From contig NZ_QUOU01000001.1 of NCBI RefSeq assembly GCF_003390335.1, positions 558,001 through 622,000 on the forward strand: a stretch of DNA of 64,000 nt, read 5' to 3'. The translations under genes were made by a program, and so were the position numbers. The notes under the pieces are model-generated. The model saw nothing but the letters and a program-made list of their open reading frames with translations, did not search any database and was not told where the DNA came from. Position 1 is the first letter of the stretch. Every line of letters begins with the position of its first letter. This document shows, in pieces, positions 8,532 through 17,115 of this stretch. Source of the DNA: Thalassotalea euphylliae. GTDB lineage: Bacteria; Pseudomonadota; Gammaproteobacteria; Enterobacterales; Alteromonadaceae.

Positions 8532-8996
8532 CTAAAGCTGTGCTTGTAGATATTTTTCTAATCCCATATTTTCGATTTGGTATTCTTGGGTTTCGATCCA
8601 ATCGATATGCTCTTCTTCGCCTTCAAGAATTTCAGTTAGCATGTCGCGACTGACGAAGTCTTGCTCTGTTTCACACAAGGCAATGGCTTCTTGCAATACT
8701 GCGCGCTGGCTAATTTCAAATTTGTAATCACAACTGAGCATTTCCGGTGTTTCTTCGCCAATGGCTAATTGACCCAACTGTTGCAGGTTAGGTAAGCCTT
8801 CGAGGAAGAGAATGCGTTCAATAAGCTTGTCTGCTTGCTTCATGTCAAGAATCGACTTTTTATAGCACTTGTCGTTAAGTTGACTAAAGCCCCAGTTTTT
8901 ATAGATTCGCGCATGTAAAAAGTACTGATTGATCGAGGTGAGCTCGGTCGTTAATACCTTGTTTAACATCGCGATAATGTTGGTATGCGATTTCAT
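8532..8996 (-). CDS. bfr: Bacterioferritin subunit with haem Met but altered ferroxidase site
   Basis: This 154-residue bacterioferritin paralogue is close to E. coli Bfr in its overall motifs (TTELTSINQYFLHARIYKNWGF, ERILFLEGLPNLQ, DFVSRDML, EEEHIDW). Met52, the haem axial ligand, is present, while the ferroxidase bridging Glu51 is Asp and His54 is Gln. It is thus predicted to carry haem and to oxidise iron poorly. It is the first gene of the bfr pair; a Fur-like sequence lies upstream at 9087-9105. Two-gene bacterioferritins with unequal subunits are known in other proteobacteria. Confidence 0.92.
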   Translation of the reverse strand: MKSHTNIIAMLNKVLTTELTSINQYFLHARIYKNWGFSQLNDKCYKKSILDMKQADKLIERILFLEGLPNLQQLGQLAIGEETPEMLSCDYKFEISQRAVLQEAIALCETEQDFVSRDMLTEILEGEEEHIDWIETQEYQIENMGLEKYLQAQL

Positions 8997-9086
8997 GATA
9001 TTGTCCGTTACATATATAGGGCAATATCAGTATAGTGAGGTTAGCGTGAAAAGCAAAAAAACTAACAAACTCAATGAGTTGTTAAA

Positions 9087-9105
9087 AATAATGATTATCA
9101 ATTAG
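9087..9105. promoter_or_regulatory. Putative Fur box upstream of the bfr pair
   Basis: AATAATGATTATCAATTAG matches the 19-base Fur consensus at 14 positions by my count, with an intact core ATAATGAT.ATCA. It lies about 90 bases upstream of the first bfr start codon and just beyond the bfd stop. Iron regulation is an inference. Confidence 0.5.
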
Positions 9106-9128
9106 CTTATTGATAGCAAATATTTTTG

Positions 9129-9323
9129 CTAGCCTACATCTTTAAATAGGCTTTCATCAACGATTGTATTATCAATCACTTGTTGAGTGAGTTTTACACA
9201 GGTACCACATTGGGAGGCAATATCAAGTTGCTGTTTAAGTTCGCGAATTGAACCCACACCACGCTCGATAACCATTTGTTTGATTTGCTTATCTGTAATG
9301 CCTTTGCATATACAAACGTACAT
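9129..9323 (-). CDS. bfd: Bacterioferritin-associated ferredoxin
   Basis: This 64-residue protein has the Bfd fold signature: CxC at C4 and C6, then CGTC at C39 and C42, which together bind one [2Fe-2S] cluster. Bfd reduces the haem of bacterioferritin and so releases stored iron as Fe(II). Its position immediately upstream of two bfr genes on the same strand fits this role. A second Fur-like sequence lies upstream at 9367-9385, consistent with induction under iron limitation as known for bfd in other gammaproteobacteria. Confidence 0.92.
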   Translation of the reverse strand: MYVCICKGITDKQIKQMVIERGVGSIRELKQQLDIASQCGTCVKLTQQVIDNTIVDESLFKDVG

Positions 9324-9366
9324 CAGTACCTCTTAAAATCACTGGGAATGTATGAAAAACGTAAGT

Positions 9367-9385
9367 GATAATAGTTATTATTTAA
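9367..9385. promoter_or_regulatory. Possible Fur box upstream of bfd
   Basis: GATAATAGTTATTATTTAA matches the Fur consensus at about 12 of 19 positions and lies about 45 bases before the bfd start. The location is right for repression, but the match is weak. Confidence 0.35.
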
Positions 9386-9552
9386 TTTGTGATCAAGTGA
9401 TAAATCCGAGCAATTTGCTAAGGTATTAGCCGTAAAGGATTTTATTTTTTCGCAGGCTTTATCTGTGGGGGAAGAAGAGCTCAGGTGAATAGCTCAAAGC
9501 TGGGTCAATGCGTTACGCTAACGGTGAAATCGCCCAGTGTAAAACATAACGC

Positions 9553-9590
9553 AAAAAGCCCGTTACTTTGATGGGCAACGGGCTTTTTGT
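9553..9590. terminator. Bidirectional terminator
   Basis: A 12-bp stem (AAAAAGCCCGTT / AACGGGCTTTTT) with a 12-base loop lies just downstream of the 63-residue gene at 9610-9801 on the minus strand, with T-runs on both strands. Confidence 0.88.
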
Positions 9591-9609
9591 TTTAACCGTG
9601 TTTACCTTA

Positions 9610-9801
9610 TTAGTAGTAAATATCCTGCCTGTTATGTGCTTGAGGGTCTTCAATAAGATCCTCAAAATTAACTTCAATACTGCTATTATTTTCAGTGTCA
9701 GCTATGTAAACGGTACGTGTAGAGCTGTCTATCCATGTTACGGTGCCACTTCCTTTCTTACTTCCGCACTTCATGCCAATATGAATATCGTTAAACTCCA
9801 T
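9610..9801 (-). CDS. Small conserved-looking protein of unknown function (63 aa)
   Basis: An ATG preceded by an exceptionally good ribosome-binding site (AGGAGGAG, four bases before the start) opens a 63-residue frame that ends just before a strong terminator. This arrangement supports a real gene. The protein is short, has no signal peptide or membrane segment, and contains alternating beta-type stretches (GSGTVTWIDSSTRTVYIADT) followed by an acidic segment (NFEDLIEDP), suggesting a small beta-barrel domain. I do not recognise the family and give no function. Confidence 0.65.
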   Translation of the reverse strand: MEFNDIHIGMKCGSKKGSGTVTWIDSSTRTVYIADTENNSSIEVNFEDLIEDPQAHNRQDIYY

Positions 9802-10034
9802 CGCTCCTCCTAAAAGAATGTTGAGATATACCGCAGATCCTTAGATTGAACGTTCTGACAATAGTTCCCAGATCACATATTTCGTTAATAAGGTGTTGGT
9901 CAATTTTAGTTGACCACTACAAGACAAACCGTCATTGAGTATCGAAGTTAGCTCTCATGCGCGAGTTTTTGTCGAATCACTGCTGTGAGATTAATTGTCG
10001 GCGGTGAAGTGAATGAAGCGAATAGTGCGAAGCG

Positions 10035-11219
10035 TTATGGCGTAAAAAGCACGCCTAGCGTGGTTCTGGCTTTGGCGCCAGTTACCGCTGGTAAGTTACT
10101 GGGCAATTGCTGTGTAAACGCGTAAGCAAGCCAAGCAAACGCCATCGCTTCGAGTTGGTCGCCATCAATACCCAATGCGTCAATTGGTGCGACAGTAGCG
10201 TTCAGTTGTTCGGCTAGTACTTTCTTTAAGGGGGGGTTCTGTCGACCACCGCCACATAACCAAATATTAGGAAGTTTAGCAGCATTTTTTTGATGTGAGT
10301 TGAGGCAAGGTGACGTAGCCGTTAGCTGTTGAATTTCGTCAGCAATGGTTCTCGCGGTAAAACTAAGCAGTGTCGCCTGAACGTCCTCTGGCTTGAGTTC
10401 GCGACCCGTTAAATGTTGAGTGAGCCAAGCTAGGTTAAATACCTCACGGCCAGTGCTTTTGGGTGCAGGTTGGCTAAAATAGGCATCGCTAAGCAGTGCG
10501 GTTAGCAGCTCGTCATTACATTGGCCTGATGCTGCCCATGCACCGCTTTCATCAAAACCCCCTTGGTTGTGGTGGTGCTGATACCAGTCGTCCAGTAAAC
10601 AGTTACCGGGGCCGGTATCATAGCCAAGCACGTGTTGGCTTTTCGTTGGTAAATAAGTCAGGTTGGCGATACCACCAATGTTAACGATGACATTGGCTTG
10701 CTGCGCTGCTGGTGTGCTTGCCAGCACAAATTGATGAAACGGTGGAACCAGCGGCGCACCTTGCCCACCTAAGGCAATGTCTTTCACTCGAAACTGGCCG
10801 ACAACAGGAATGCCTGTTAAACACGCAAGTGTTTGGCTGCAGCCTATTTGTAAGGTAAACGGAAAAGCTTCTGCTTGATTGGGCAATGAAGGGCGGTGAC
10901 GAATTGTCTGGCCGTGATTACCAATGGCAATCACATCATCAGCGCTAATATCGGCTACACGCAATAATTCCTCAACGGCTTGGGCAAAGCGCTGGGCTAG
11001 TGCTTTGTCCAGTCGGTTAGCGCGTTCAATTTCGTCGCTACCCGAACAATAAAGTGAGGTGATTTGCGCCTTAATTTGCTCGTCGTATGCTTGGTAATGG
11101 CTGGCGACTAATCTTGGTCTCGTTTCTTTACCGCTTTTGTCGTCATTGAAAGTGACTAGCGCAACATCAATACCGTCGGCGCTAGTGCCAGACATTAAGC
11201 CAATGTAGTACGTCGCCAT
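10035..11219 (-). CDS. anmK: Anhydro-N-acetylmuramic acid kinase
   Basis: This 394-residue protein matches AnmK in length and motifs: the N-terminal phosphate-binding GLMSGTSADGIDVALV, IGNHGQTIRHRP, NIGGIANLTYLP, GYDTGPGNCLLDDW and CGGGRQN. The enzyme phosphorylates and opens 1,6-anhydro-MurNAc to MurNAc-6-phosphate in cytoplasmic murein recycling, upstream of MurQ. The gene lies 12 bases downstream of the M23 murein peptidase gene on the same strand, a common gene order with tyrS in this group of bacteria. Confidence 0.95.
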   Translation of the reverse strand: MATYYIGLMSGTSADGIDVALVTFNDDKSGKETRPRLVASHYQAYDEQIKAQITSLYCSGSDEIERANRLDKALAQRFAQAVEELLRVADISADDVIAIGNHGQTIRHRPSLPNQAEAFPFTLQIGCSQTLACLTGIPVVGQFRVKDIALGGQGAPLVPPFHQFVLASTPAAQQANVIVNIGGIANLTYLPTKSQHVLGYDTGPGNCLLDDWYQHHHNQGGFDESGAWAASGQCNDELLTALLSDAYFSQPAPKSTGREVFNLAWLTQHLTGRELKPEDVQATLLSFTARTIADEIQQLTATSPCLNSHQKNAAKLPNIWLCGGGRQNPPLKKVLAEQLNATVAPIDALGIDGDQLEAMAFAWLAYAFTQQLPSNLPAVTGAKARTTLGVLFTP

Positions 11220-11231
11220 GAAAACCTGTTG

Positions 11232-12728
11232 TTAGCCATTGTTCTGGCGATTACCTTGCATTGCCAGTAGCGCTTGTTTTGAACCGTTTAGCTCTTGAAT
11301 ACGCTTTTCGGCGACAGCAGCAAAGGCTTGCTTGTACTTTTTCGCGATAGGTTTAGCATCCGGTAATTTCACCGTGCGTGGGTTGCGGTGCGTACCGTTA
11401 ACTAAGAACTCATAGTGCAAGTGCGGTGCTTGAGACATCCCGGTTGAGCCAACATAACCAATGACTTCCCCTTGCTTAACGCGCTGGCCTTTTTTCACCG
11501 CGCGTTTAGAAAAGTGCAAGTATTTAGTGACAATGCCATCGCCGTGCTGAATAAACACGTAATTACCGTTGTACTTGTTGTACGTCGAATGCGTAACTTT
11601 GCCGTTGCCAGCAGCCACTACCGGAGTGCCAGTTGAAGCGCGATAATCGACGCCGTTATGGGCTTTCCAACGTTTTTGAATGGGATGAAAACGACGAGGT
11701 TTAAAGTTCGAGCTAATATAGCGGAAGTTCACTGGCGCGCGTAAAAACGCTTTGCGCATGCTTTTTCCTGCTGGTGTGTAGTATTCGTCATCGGTAAAGC
11801 GAATGGCTTTGAATTCTTCGTCTTGGTTGACAAACTCTGCCGCGAGTATTTTGCCTGGGCCGATGTACTCGCCATCGACATAGCGGTTTTCATACACCAC
11901 GTGGAAGCTATCACCTTTGCGAATATCTAGCGCAAAGTCGATATCCCAGCCGAAAATATTGGCAAGCGAGATAATTTGGTTATCGTCAAGACCCGCGCTG
12001 ATGCCAGCATTCCAAAAACTGGAGTTGATAATACCGTGTGCGAAGGTTTCACGCACTTCAACGGCTTTTTCTTCTGTGTGGGTTTGATATTTGCCGTCAA
12101 CTAAATCGACATATAAGGTTTTGATGCGCGACAGCGGATAAGCCAATGACACAAGCTCGCCCTGATCGTCTTTGCCAATGCGCAAGGTATCGCCAACATT
12201 AATTTTCTTTAACTGTTTGGCGGCTTTGTCTACTTCGTAAGTAGTGCGGGCGCTCAAGCCTGCACGTTTGAATATTTTGGCTAACGAGTCGCCTTTTTTA
12301 ACGGTTGCTGATTGCCAATTAAGCACTGGCGCTACTACTTGGGCTTGTTTTGAGTTTTCAGCTGCTTCAACAGGCTCGACTAAATTGTTAGCAAGTGTGT
12401 CTACATCACTGTTTTGTTGATTTTTTACGCTGTTTTCGCTGTGGGTTGCGAGGTTTTCGTCACGAGTTAATTGGGCAACTGGCTCGCTTTTCGCAACTTG
12501 AGTCACACCTTGAGCAGTGACTTGATAGCGCTTACCCACTTCCAATGCGGATGCTTGTTTACTGGCGGTGGCTTTTTCCGACGGAAGCAGTAACGACAGG
12601 ACCAGCAGGGAAGATACAACGCTGATCACTACCTTGTGCTGCTTAGGCAGAGATAAATATAAATTTTTTATATTTTTCAATTGGCTACTACTCAAGTCAT
12701 CAATCCGAGGTGAAAACAGTGGGGTCAC
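11232..12728 (-). CDS. mepM: M23-family murein DD-endopeptidase with LysM/OapA-like domain (MepM-like)
   Basis: This 498-residue protein has a cytoplasmic N-terminus, one transmembrane anchor (about residues 32-50) and a periplasmic body. A LysM-type domain follows at about 140-190 (VKKGDSLAKIFKRAGLS, then INVGDTLRIG). The C-terminal peptidase_M23 domain carries HNGVD (H357, D361) and HLHYEF (about 436), giving the zinc ligands of a LytM endopeptidase. It resembles MepM/YebA, which cleaves D-Ala-mDAP cross-links during wall growth. It is followed by anmK, so cross-link cleavage and recycling genes are paired, and it is divergent from tyrS. Confidence 0.92.
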   Translation of the reverse strand: MTPLFSPRIDDLSSSQLKNIKNLYLSLPKQHKVVISVVSSLLVLSLLLPSEKATASKQASALEVGKRYQVTAQGVTQVAKSEPVAQLTRDENLATHSENSVKNQQNSDVDTLANNLVEPVEAAENSKQAQVVAPVLNWQSATVKKGDSLAKIFKRAGLSARTTYEVDKAAKQLKKINVGDTLRIGKDDQGELVSLAYPLSRIKTLYVDLVDGKYQTHTEEKAVEVRETFAHGIINSSFWNAGISAGLDDNQIISLANIFGWDIDFALDIRKGDSFHVVYENRYVDGEYIGPGKILAAEFVNQDEEFKAIRFTDDEYYTPAGKSMRKAFLRAPVNFRYISSNFKPRRFHPIQKRWKAHNGVDYRASTGTPVVAAGNGKVTHSTYNKYNGNYVFIQHGDGIVTKYLHFSKRAVKKGQRVKQGEVIGYVGSTGMSQAPHLHYEFLVNGTHRNPRTVKLPDAKPIAKKYKQAFAAVAEKRIQELNGSKQALLAMQGNRQNNG

Positions 12729-12838
12729 TATAACAAAAAAATGTAGGTTAAACAGTAACAGGGTTTTATCCAGCCCTTAATTTACAGTAGAATCGGCGAC
12801 TTATTGATGAAATATTTGACCGATGTGGAGCGAGTTAC

Positions 12839-14038
12839 ATGACCGATGTCAGCCAAGCGTTTGCGGAAATTAAACGCGGTGCCGAAGAAATTTTGCTAGA
12901 AGATGAGCTATTAGAAAAGCTCAAGCAAGGTAAACCATTAAAGATTAAGGCTGGCTTTGATCCAACGGCTCCAGATCTGCACTTAGGTCATACGGTATTG
13001 ATCAACAAATTGCGTCAGTTCCAACAGCTTGGCCATGAAGTTATTTTCCTGATTGGTGACTTCACCGGTATGATCGGCGATCCAACGGGTAAAAACGTCA
13101 CGCGTAAGCCGTTAACGCAAGAAGATGTGTTGGCCAATGCGGAAACCTACAAAGAGCAAGTGTTCAAAATTCTTGACCCGGCCAAAACGCGCGTTGAATT
13201 TAACTCAACGTGGATGGAAAAATTAGGTGCTGCGGGCATGCTAAAACTGGCTTCACGCCAAACTGTAGCGCGTATGATGGAGCGCGACGACTTCAAAAAG
13301 CGCTATGCAGGCGGCCAAGCAATTGCCATTCACGAATTTATGTACCCACTGGTTCAAGGTTGGGATTCTGTGGCCCTTGAAGCTGACGTAGAGCTTGGTG
13401 GTACCGATCAAAAGTTCAACCTATTAATGGGGCGTGAACTACAAAAAGTGGAAGGCCAGCGCCCACAAACGGTATTGATGATGCCATTACTTGAAGGTTT
13501 AGACGGTGTGCAAAAGATGTCTAAATCTCTGGGTAACTACATTGGTATCACTGACACGCCAACGGAAATGTTCGGTAAGATCATGTCAATTTCTGACGAT
13601 CTGATGTGGCGCTACTACGACTTACTAAGCTTTAAGCCGATTGAAGAAATCGACGCCTTCAAACAGCAAATCGCAGATGGCGCGAACCCGCGTGACGTGA
13701 AAATCGAGCTAGCGAAAGAAATTATCGCACGTTTCCACGATCAAGCGGCGGCTGATGCAGCTCACCAAGAGTTCATCAACCGTTTCCAAAAAGGTGCAAT
13801 GCCAGATGAAATGCCAGAGCTAACCATTGATACAACTGATGGCGTGATTGCTATTGCTAATTTACTTAAAGAAGCAGGCTTGGTAGCCAGTACGTCTGAA
13901 GCGATGCGTATGATTAAGCAAGGCGCTGCGAAAATTGATGGCGAGAAAGTTGCTGATAACAAAGTGCAAATTGCAGCGGGGACAACCGCAGTTTACCAAG
14001 TGGGTAAGCGCAAATTTGCCCGTGTAACTACTGCCTAA
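12839..14038 (+). CDS. tyrS: Tyrosyl-tRNA synthetase
   Basis: This 399-residue class I synthetase charges tRNA-Tyr. The HIGH motif appears as HLGH near residue 47 and the second signature as KMSKS near residue 225, with GGTDQKFN between them. The C-terminal S4 RNA-binding domain covers about residues 335-395. Its length and N-terminus (ADVSQAFAEIKRGAEEI-type) place it in the shorter TyrS group found in many gammaproteobacteria rather than the 424-residue E. coli form. It is followed by a clear terminator at 14115-14138. Confidence 0.96.
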   Translation: MTDVSQAFAEIKRGAEEILLEDELLEKLKQGKPLKIKAGFDPTAPDLHLGHTVLINKLRQFQQLGHEVIFLIGDFTGMIGDPTGKNVTRKPLTQEDVLANAETYKEQVFKILDPAKTRVEFNSTWMEKLGAAGMLKLASRQTVARMMERDDFKKRYAGGQAIAIHEFMYPLVQGWDSVALEADVELGGTDQKFNLLMGRELQKVEGQRPQTVLMMPLLEGLDGVQKMSKSLGNYIGITDTPTEMFGKIMSISDDLMWRYYDLLSFKPIEEIDAFKQQIADGANPRDVKIELAKEIIARFHDQAAADAAHQEFINRFQKGAMPDEMPELTIDTTDGVIAIANLLKEAGLVASTSEAMRMIKQGAAKIDGEKVADNKVQIAAGTTAVYQVGKRKFARVTTA

Positions 14039-14114
14039 ATTTTTCTGCATAATCAGTTCGGCTTAGTCACTTCGGCTTAGCCAAAGCGAATAAAGCTCAA
14101 ATAACCTCAATGAA

Positions 14115-14138
14115 AGCCAGCGACTTGCTGGCTTTTTT
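14115..14138 (+). terminator. Rho-independent terminator after tyrS
   Basis: AGCCAGC / GCTGGCT stem with a 5-base loop followed by five T. Confidence 0.88.
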
Positions 14139-14205
14139 ATGCTTGTATTTTCTTGGTCACTCGGTAGGCTAACTGACAAGAATCGTTAAATAATAAAACT
14201 AATCT

Positions 14206-14820
14206 ATGCGAATCAGCTCGCTTAAACGCTTTTTTCACTTCACTAAGTTTGCTCGCCGCTTATGCTGCCTTAGCGCTTTTTTGTTGTTAACTGCTTGCAG
14301 TTCGCAACCTAAAGTTGCCATTGTGAAATACCAGCCAATTTTCGACTTTAGCCAAGTGAAATCTTATGGCTTGTATCAGCGCGATGACGAGTTTAGTGAC
14401 TGGCAGTTAGTGAGCGATGGCATGCGTAACGGTATTGAATTAGCGATTGAGCGAGCGATGGATAATCATGGTCTAACGTTAAAAGACAGCACACAAGCTG
14501 ATGTGATCGTTACTTATTATGTCGTGCGCCAAAGCCAACGCAGTTTTAAAACCTATAATCTCGGGGTTAACTATTGTTCGTATTGCTTAATTAACAGTAA
14601 AACAGGCACGAGAGCTGCTCGGCTCGATATTCCCCCCGGCAGTTTAGTGATTGATGTGGTCAAACCGAAACATCGGCGCTCAGTTTGGCGGGCAAGCTAT
14701 CCACTGGGTATTCGCGAAAAGGATACGAGTTTGGAAGTCAACAATAAAGTCCAATACGCGGTCGCTGCGATGCTCAAGCAGTTTGGACAAATAAACCCCT
14801 TGGCTAACCACAGTGCCTAA
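14206..14820 (+). CDS. DUF4136-like lipoprotein
   Basis: This 204-residue protein has a lipoprotein signal (hydrophobic CCLSAFLLLTAC, with lipobox LTAC near residue 31) and a body resembling DUF4136, with features such as DFSQVKSYGLYQ and the ADVIVTYYV strand typical of small envelope lipoproteins of this family. No enzymatic residues are evident. Asp does not follow the lipid-modified Cys (CSSQ), so outer-membrane localisation is expected. It overlaps the next gene by eight bases, so the two are likely translated together. Confidence 0.75.
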   Translation: MRISSLKRFFHFTKFARRLCCLSAFLLLTACSSQPKVAIVKYQPIFDFSQVKSYGLYQRDDEFSDWQLVSDGMRNGIELAIERAMDNHGLTLKDSTQADVIVTYYVVRQSQRSFKTYNLGVNYCSYCLINSKTGTRAARLDIPPGSLVIDVVKPKHRRSVWRASYPLGIREKDTSLEVNNKVQYAVAAMLKQFGQINPLANHSA

Positions 14821-15442
14821 GTCGTCAGAGCCTACTGGCTATCAACGCCATATCAAGCAGGCGAGTATTTCTCAAATCATCTTTAAATGGTTGATAATCG
14901 CCTGCGTTGTCCTTGCCATATTAGCGAGCGTGTTACTTGCCTTGGGTTATATGCTCAAAGAAAATGAGCGCAAAACACGTGCGCTAAAAGCGGAATTGGA
15001 GCAAGCGGCTCAGGTCAAGCAAACGCCACTTAACGATGTGCGTGACAGTGAGGCGAGCATTGCCAGAGAGTTAACGCCGCTGTCAGCGTTAGCCTCTGGA
15101 AGTACCCTACAAGCTGATCAAAAACAGGCTGCTGAAAAAGAGCGCCAAGTGCAGGCTAAAATCAAGCAACAGCTCGCTATTGATATTGCTCGGCTGCAAC
15201 AATTAGATCAGGCTAAAAATATCATACTGAATAATTTGGTTTGCCAGAACGTCAACCAATGCCACTTTATTGATACCCAATCTATCGATCTTGGCTGTGT
15301 GATCGCCGTGAATACGATAGGTAAGAGCATGTTGAGTCGCCAAGAGTTTATTCAGGCGTTCAGCAAAACGGACAATGAATGCGAGGAGCGCATTAGCGAG
15401 TTATCGCTGACATGCCATCACAATATCTGTTCAATTCAATAG
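14813..15442 (+). CDS. Single-pass membrane protein with coiled coil, unknown function
   Basis: This 209-residue protein has one N-terminal transmembrane helix (about residues 26-47, IACVVLAILASVLLALGYML), a charged region likely to form a coiled coil (about 50-140, rich in Lys, Glu, Gln and Ala), and a C-terminal portion with six Cys residues (CQNVNQCHF, LGCVIA, NECEERI, LTCHHNICSIQ). The Cys would face the periplasm and may form disulfides. I do not recognise the family. The overlap with the DUF4136-like lipoprotein gene suggests a shared envelope role. Confidence 0.6.
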   Translation: MPKSSEPTGYQRHIKQASISQIIFKWLIIACVVLAILASVLLALGYMLKENERKTRALKAELEQAAQVKQTPLNDVRDSEASIARELTPLSALASGSTLQADQKQAAEKERQVQAKIKQQLAIDIARLQQLDQAKNIILNNLVCQNVNQCHFIDTQSIDLGCVIAVNTIGKSMLSRQEFIQAFSKTDNECEERISELSLTCHHNICSIQ

Positions 15443-15582
15443 ATAGCCCAATTCAATAGCCAAGGAGGTGTTTAAACACTTCTATATCAAGCTTGATAGC
15501 GCTATTGGCGACTAACTGTTACTCGCATCTTCAAATAGCTTGGGTATAATGCCGAGCATCTTCTGTTAATTGTGTCACTACT

Positions 15583-15906
15583 ATGTCTTTTCCCAATGAT
15601 GATACGGGTAATGTCCTGCGCGAAATGCAACAAGCAGGTATTGATTTAAGCGAAATGCATGACGTTGTCTTCTTTCAGCTATTTGAAGAAAAAGCGCAGG
15701 CTGAGCAGCTGGTTGCGCATTTAAAGTCGGCAGCGCCAACCATGCAAGTGGTGCTTCATCCAGATGAAACCCCCAATATTTGGGATGTTGACTGCACTGT
15801 TTGCATGGTGCCTAGTTACGATGGCATCGTCGCACAAGAAGCCGAATTCGAACAATTGGCGGCAAAATTTAAAGGTTACAATGACGGCTGGGGTATCGAA
15901 GCCTAA
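15583..15906 (+). CDS. rraB: RraB-family regulator of ribonuclease E activity
   Basis: This 107-residue acidic protein resembles RraB, with the typical N-terminus (FPNDDTGNVLREMQQAGIDLS) and the segment NIWDVDCTVCMVPSY followed by the C-terminal YNDGWGIEA. RraB binds the C-terminal scaffold region of RNase E in E. coli and changes the composition of the degradosome, modulating mRNA turnover. It appears monocistronic. A 12-base perfect palindrome GTGTTTAAACAC lies about 105 bases upstream at 15468-15479. Confidence 0.85.
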   Translation: MSFPNDDTGNVLREMQQAGIDLSEMHDVVFFQLFEEKAQAEQLVAHLKSAAPTMQVVLHPDETPNIWDVDCTVCMVPSYDGIVAQEAEFEQLAAKFKGYNDGWGIEA

Positions 15907-15942
15907 TACGACTTTGGGCTACGACAGTGGGCTAGGTTTGTA

Positions 15943-16569
15943 TTATTCGTGCTCTTTATCGCGAATATGAAATGCTGGCAGGGAGACTCGCCAATAAATG
16001 GCCGCTAAGCGCAATGCTAACGTGGTTGTCATGGCAAGCACTAAGGTTAAGGCGTGATCTTCCCCGTACCAAGAAAGCAACGCGAATAAGCTGCTACCTA
16101 GCATGGCAGCGGTTGCGTAGATTTCTTGCCGTAAAATCAGTGGAATCACATTACAGAGCACATCGCGGATCATGCCGCCAGCAACGCCCGTAATGGTGCC
16201 TAACACCACGGCAGCCGGAATGGGCGCACCCAATGACAACGCTTTTTCCGTGCCGACGACGGCAAACAACGCCAACCCAAACGCATCAGCAATAAGTAAA
16301 AAACGCGTCGGTATGCGTTTCGGGCGGCGGATAAATAAAATAGTGAGCAGCGCGGTTAAACATATTACCCACAGGTAATAGCTATTCGCGAGCCAGAATA
16401 CGGGTGCACCCAAAATAATATCGCGGATCGTTCCGCCGCCAATGGCGGTCACCGCTGCTAAGACAATCACACCAAATGGGTCGAGTTTAAATCGACCTGC
16501 CATTAACGCGCCAGAGAGCGCAAAGACCACAGTGCCGAAAATATCAGACCAGAATAACAACTCGTTCAT
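15943..16569 (-). CDS. TRIC-family cation channel protein (UPF0126, YicG/YadS-like)
   Basis: This 208-residue integral membrane protein has seven predicted hydrophobic segments and an internal duplication: FGVIVLAAVTAIGGGTIRDIILG in the first half is mirrored by AAVVLGTITGVAGGMIRDVLCN in the second. These GGG-x-RD motifs are the hallmark of prokaryotic TRIC homotrimeric monovalent-cation channels of the inner membrane. The length is normal. Physiological function in bacteria is unsettled. It converges with rraB; no obvious terminator lies in the 36-base gap. Confidence 0.85.
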   Translation of the reverse strand: MNELLFWSDIFGTVVFALSGALMAGRFKLDPFGVIVLAAVTAIGGGTIRDIILGAPVFWLANSYYLWVICLTALLTILFIRRPKRIPTRFLLIADAFGLALFAVVGTEKALSLGAPIPAAVVLGTITGVAGGMIRDVLCNVIPLILRQEIYATAAMLGSSLFALLSWYGEDHALTLVLAMTTTLALRLAAIYWRVSLPAFHIRDKEHE

Positions 16570-16597
16570 CGCTTAACTTATACCAATTAATACCAAC

Positions 16598-16987
16598 TTA
16601 ATTTTCAGTCTCTAGCGGCAAACCGCTCGCTTGCCAAGCGACAACGTCACCGGTTAAATGCCAAACATTGGTATAACCCTTGTTTCGCAGTATTTGTTCG
16701 GCAATACCAGCGCGGCGTCCAGAGCGACAGTAAACAATAATATTGGCGTCTTTGTTGCTGGGCAGCTTGGCGAGCTCATCACTTAGGGTCATGTGGCTGA
16801 TATTAATTGCCGATTGAATATGGCCGCTTTGATATTCTTCACTACTGCGTACATCTAACAAAGTGTAGCCCGTTGTGTAAGGTGCATTGATAAGGCTTAG
16901 CAGATGCGCTTGAGAGACACTTGGCCTGTCGGATGCAAAGGCTAAACTGTTGACCAACATAAGGAAGATAGAGGTTAACTTATTCAT
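16598..16987 (-). CDS. Periplasmic single-domain rhodanese-like protein
   Basis: This 129-residue protein has a Sec signal peptide (NKLTSIFLMLVNSLAFA, cleavage after AFA) and one rhodanese domain with the active-site loop CRSGRR (C about residue 91). Rhodanese domains bind sulfane sulfur at this Cys. The motif YCRSGRRAG and the downstream NVWHLTGDVVAWQ are typical of PspE-type periplasmic proteins. I moved the start to 16987 because CAGGAG precedes that ATG and the encoded signal peptide begins there; the longer frame to 17041 adds an unlikely polar leader. Confidence 0.85.
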   Translation of the reverse strand: MNKLTSIFLMLVNSLAFASDRPSVSQAHLLSLINAPYTTGYTLLDVRSSEEYQSGHIQSAINISHMTLSDELAKLPSNKDANIIVYCRSGRRAGIAEQILRNKGYTNVWHLTGDVVAWQASGLPLETEN

Positions 16988-17115
16988 TTTGGCTCCTGAC
17001 GGTGTAGTTAAAGGGGACGTTGCTAGAGAGTTCGTGCCCAATTGGTATTCATTATAGTGATGAATTCAATGTCAGCTGGCAGTTTGAGCAGGGCAATTCG
17101 TATTGGTTAAGGCAA

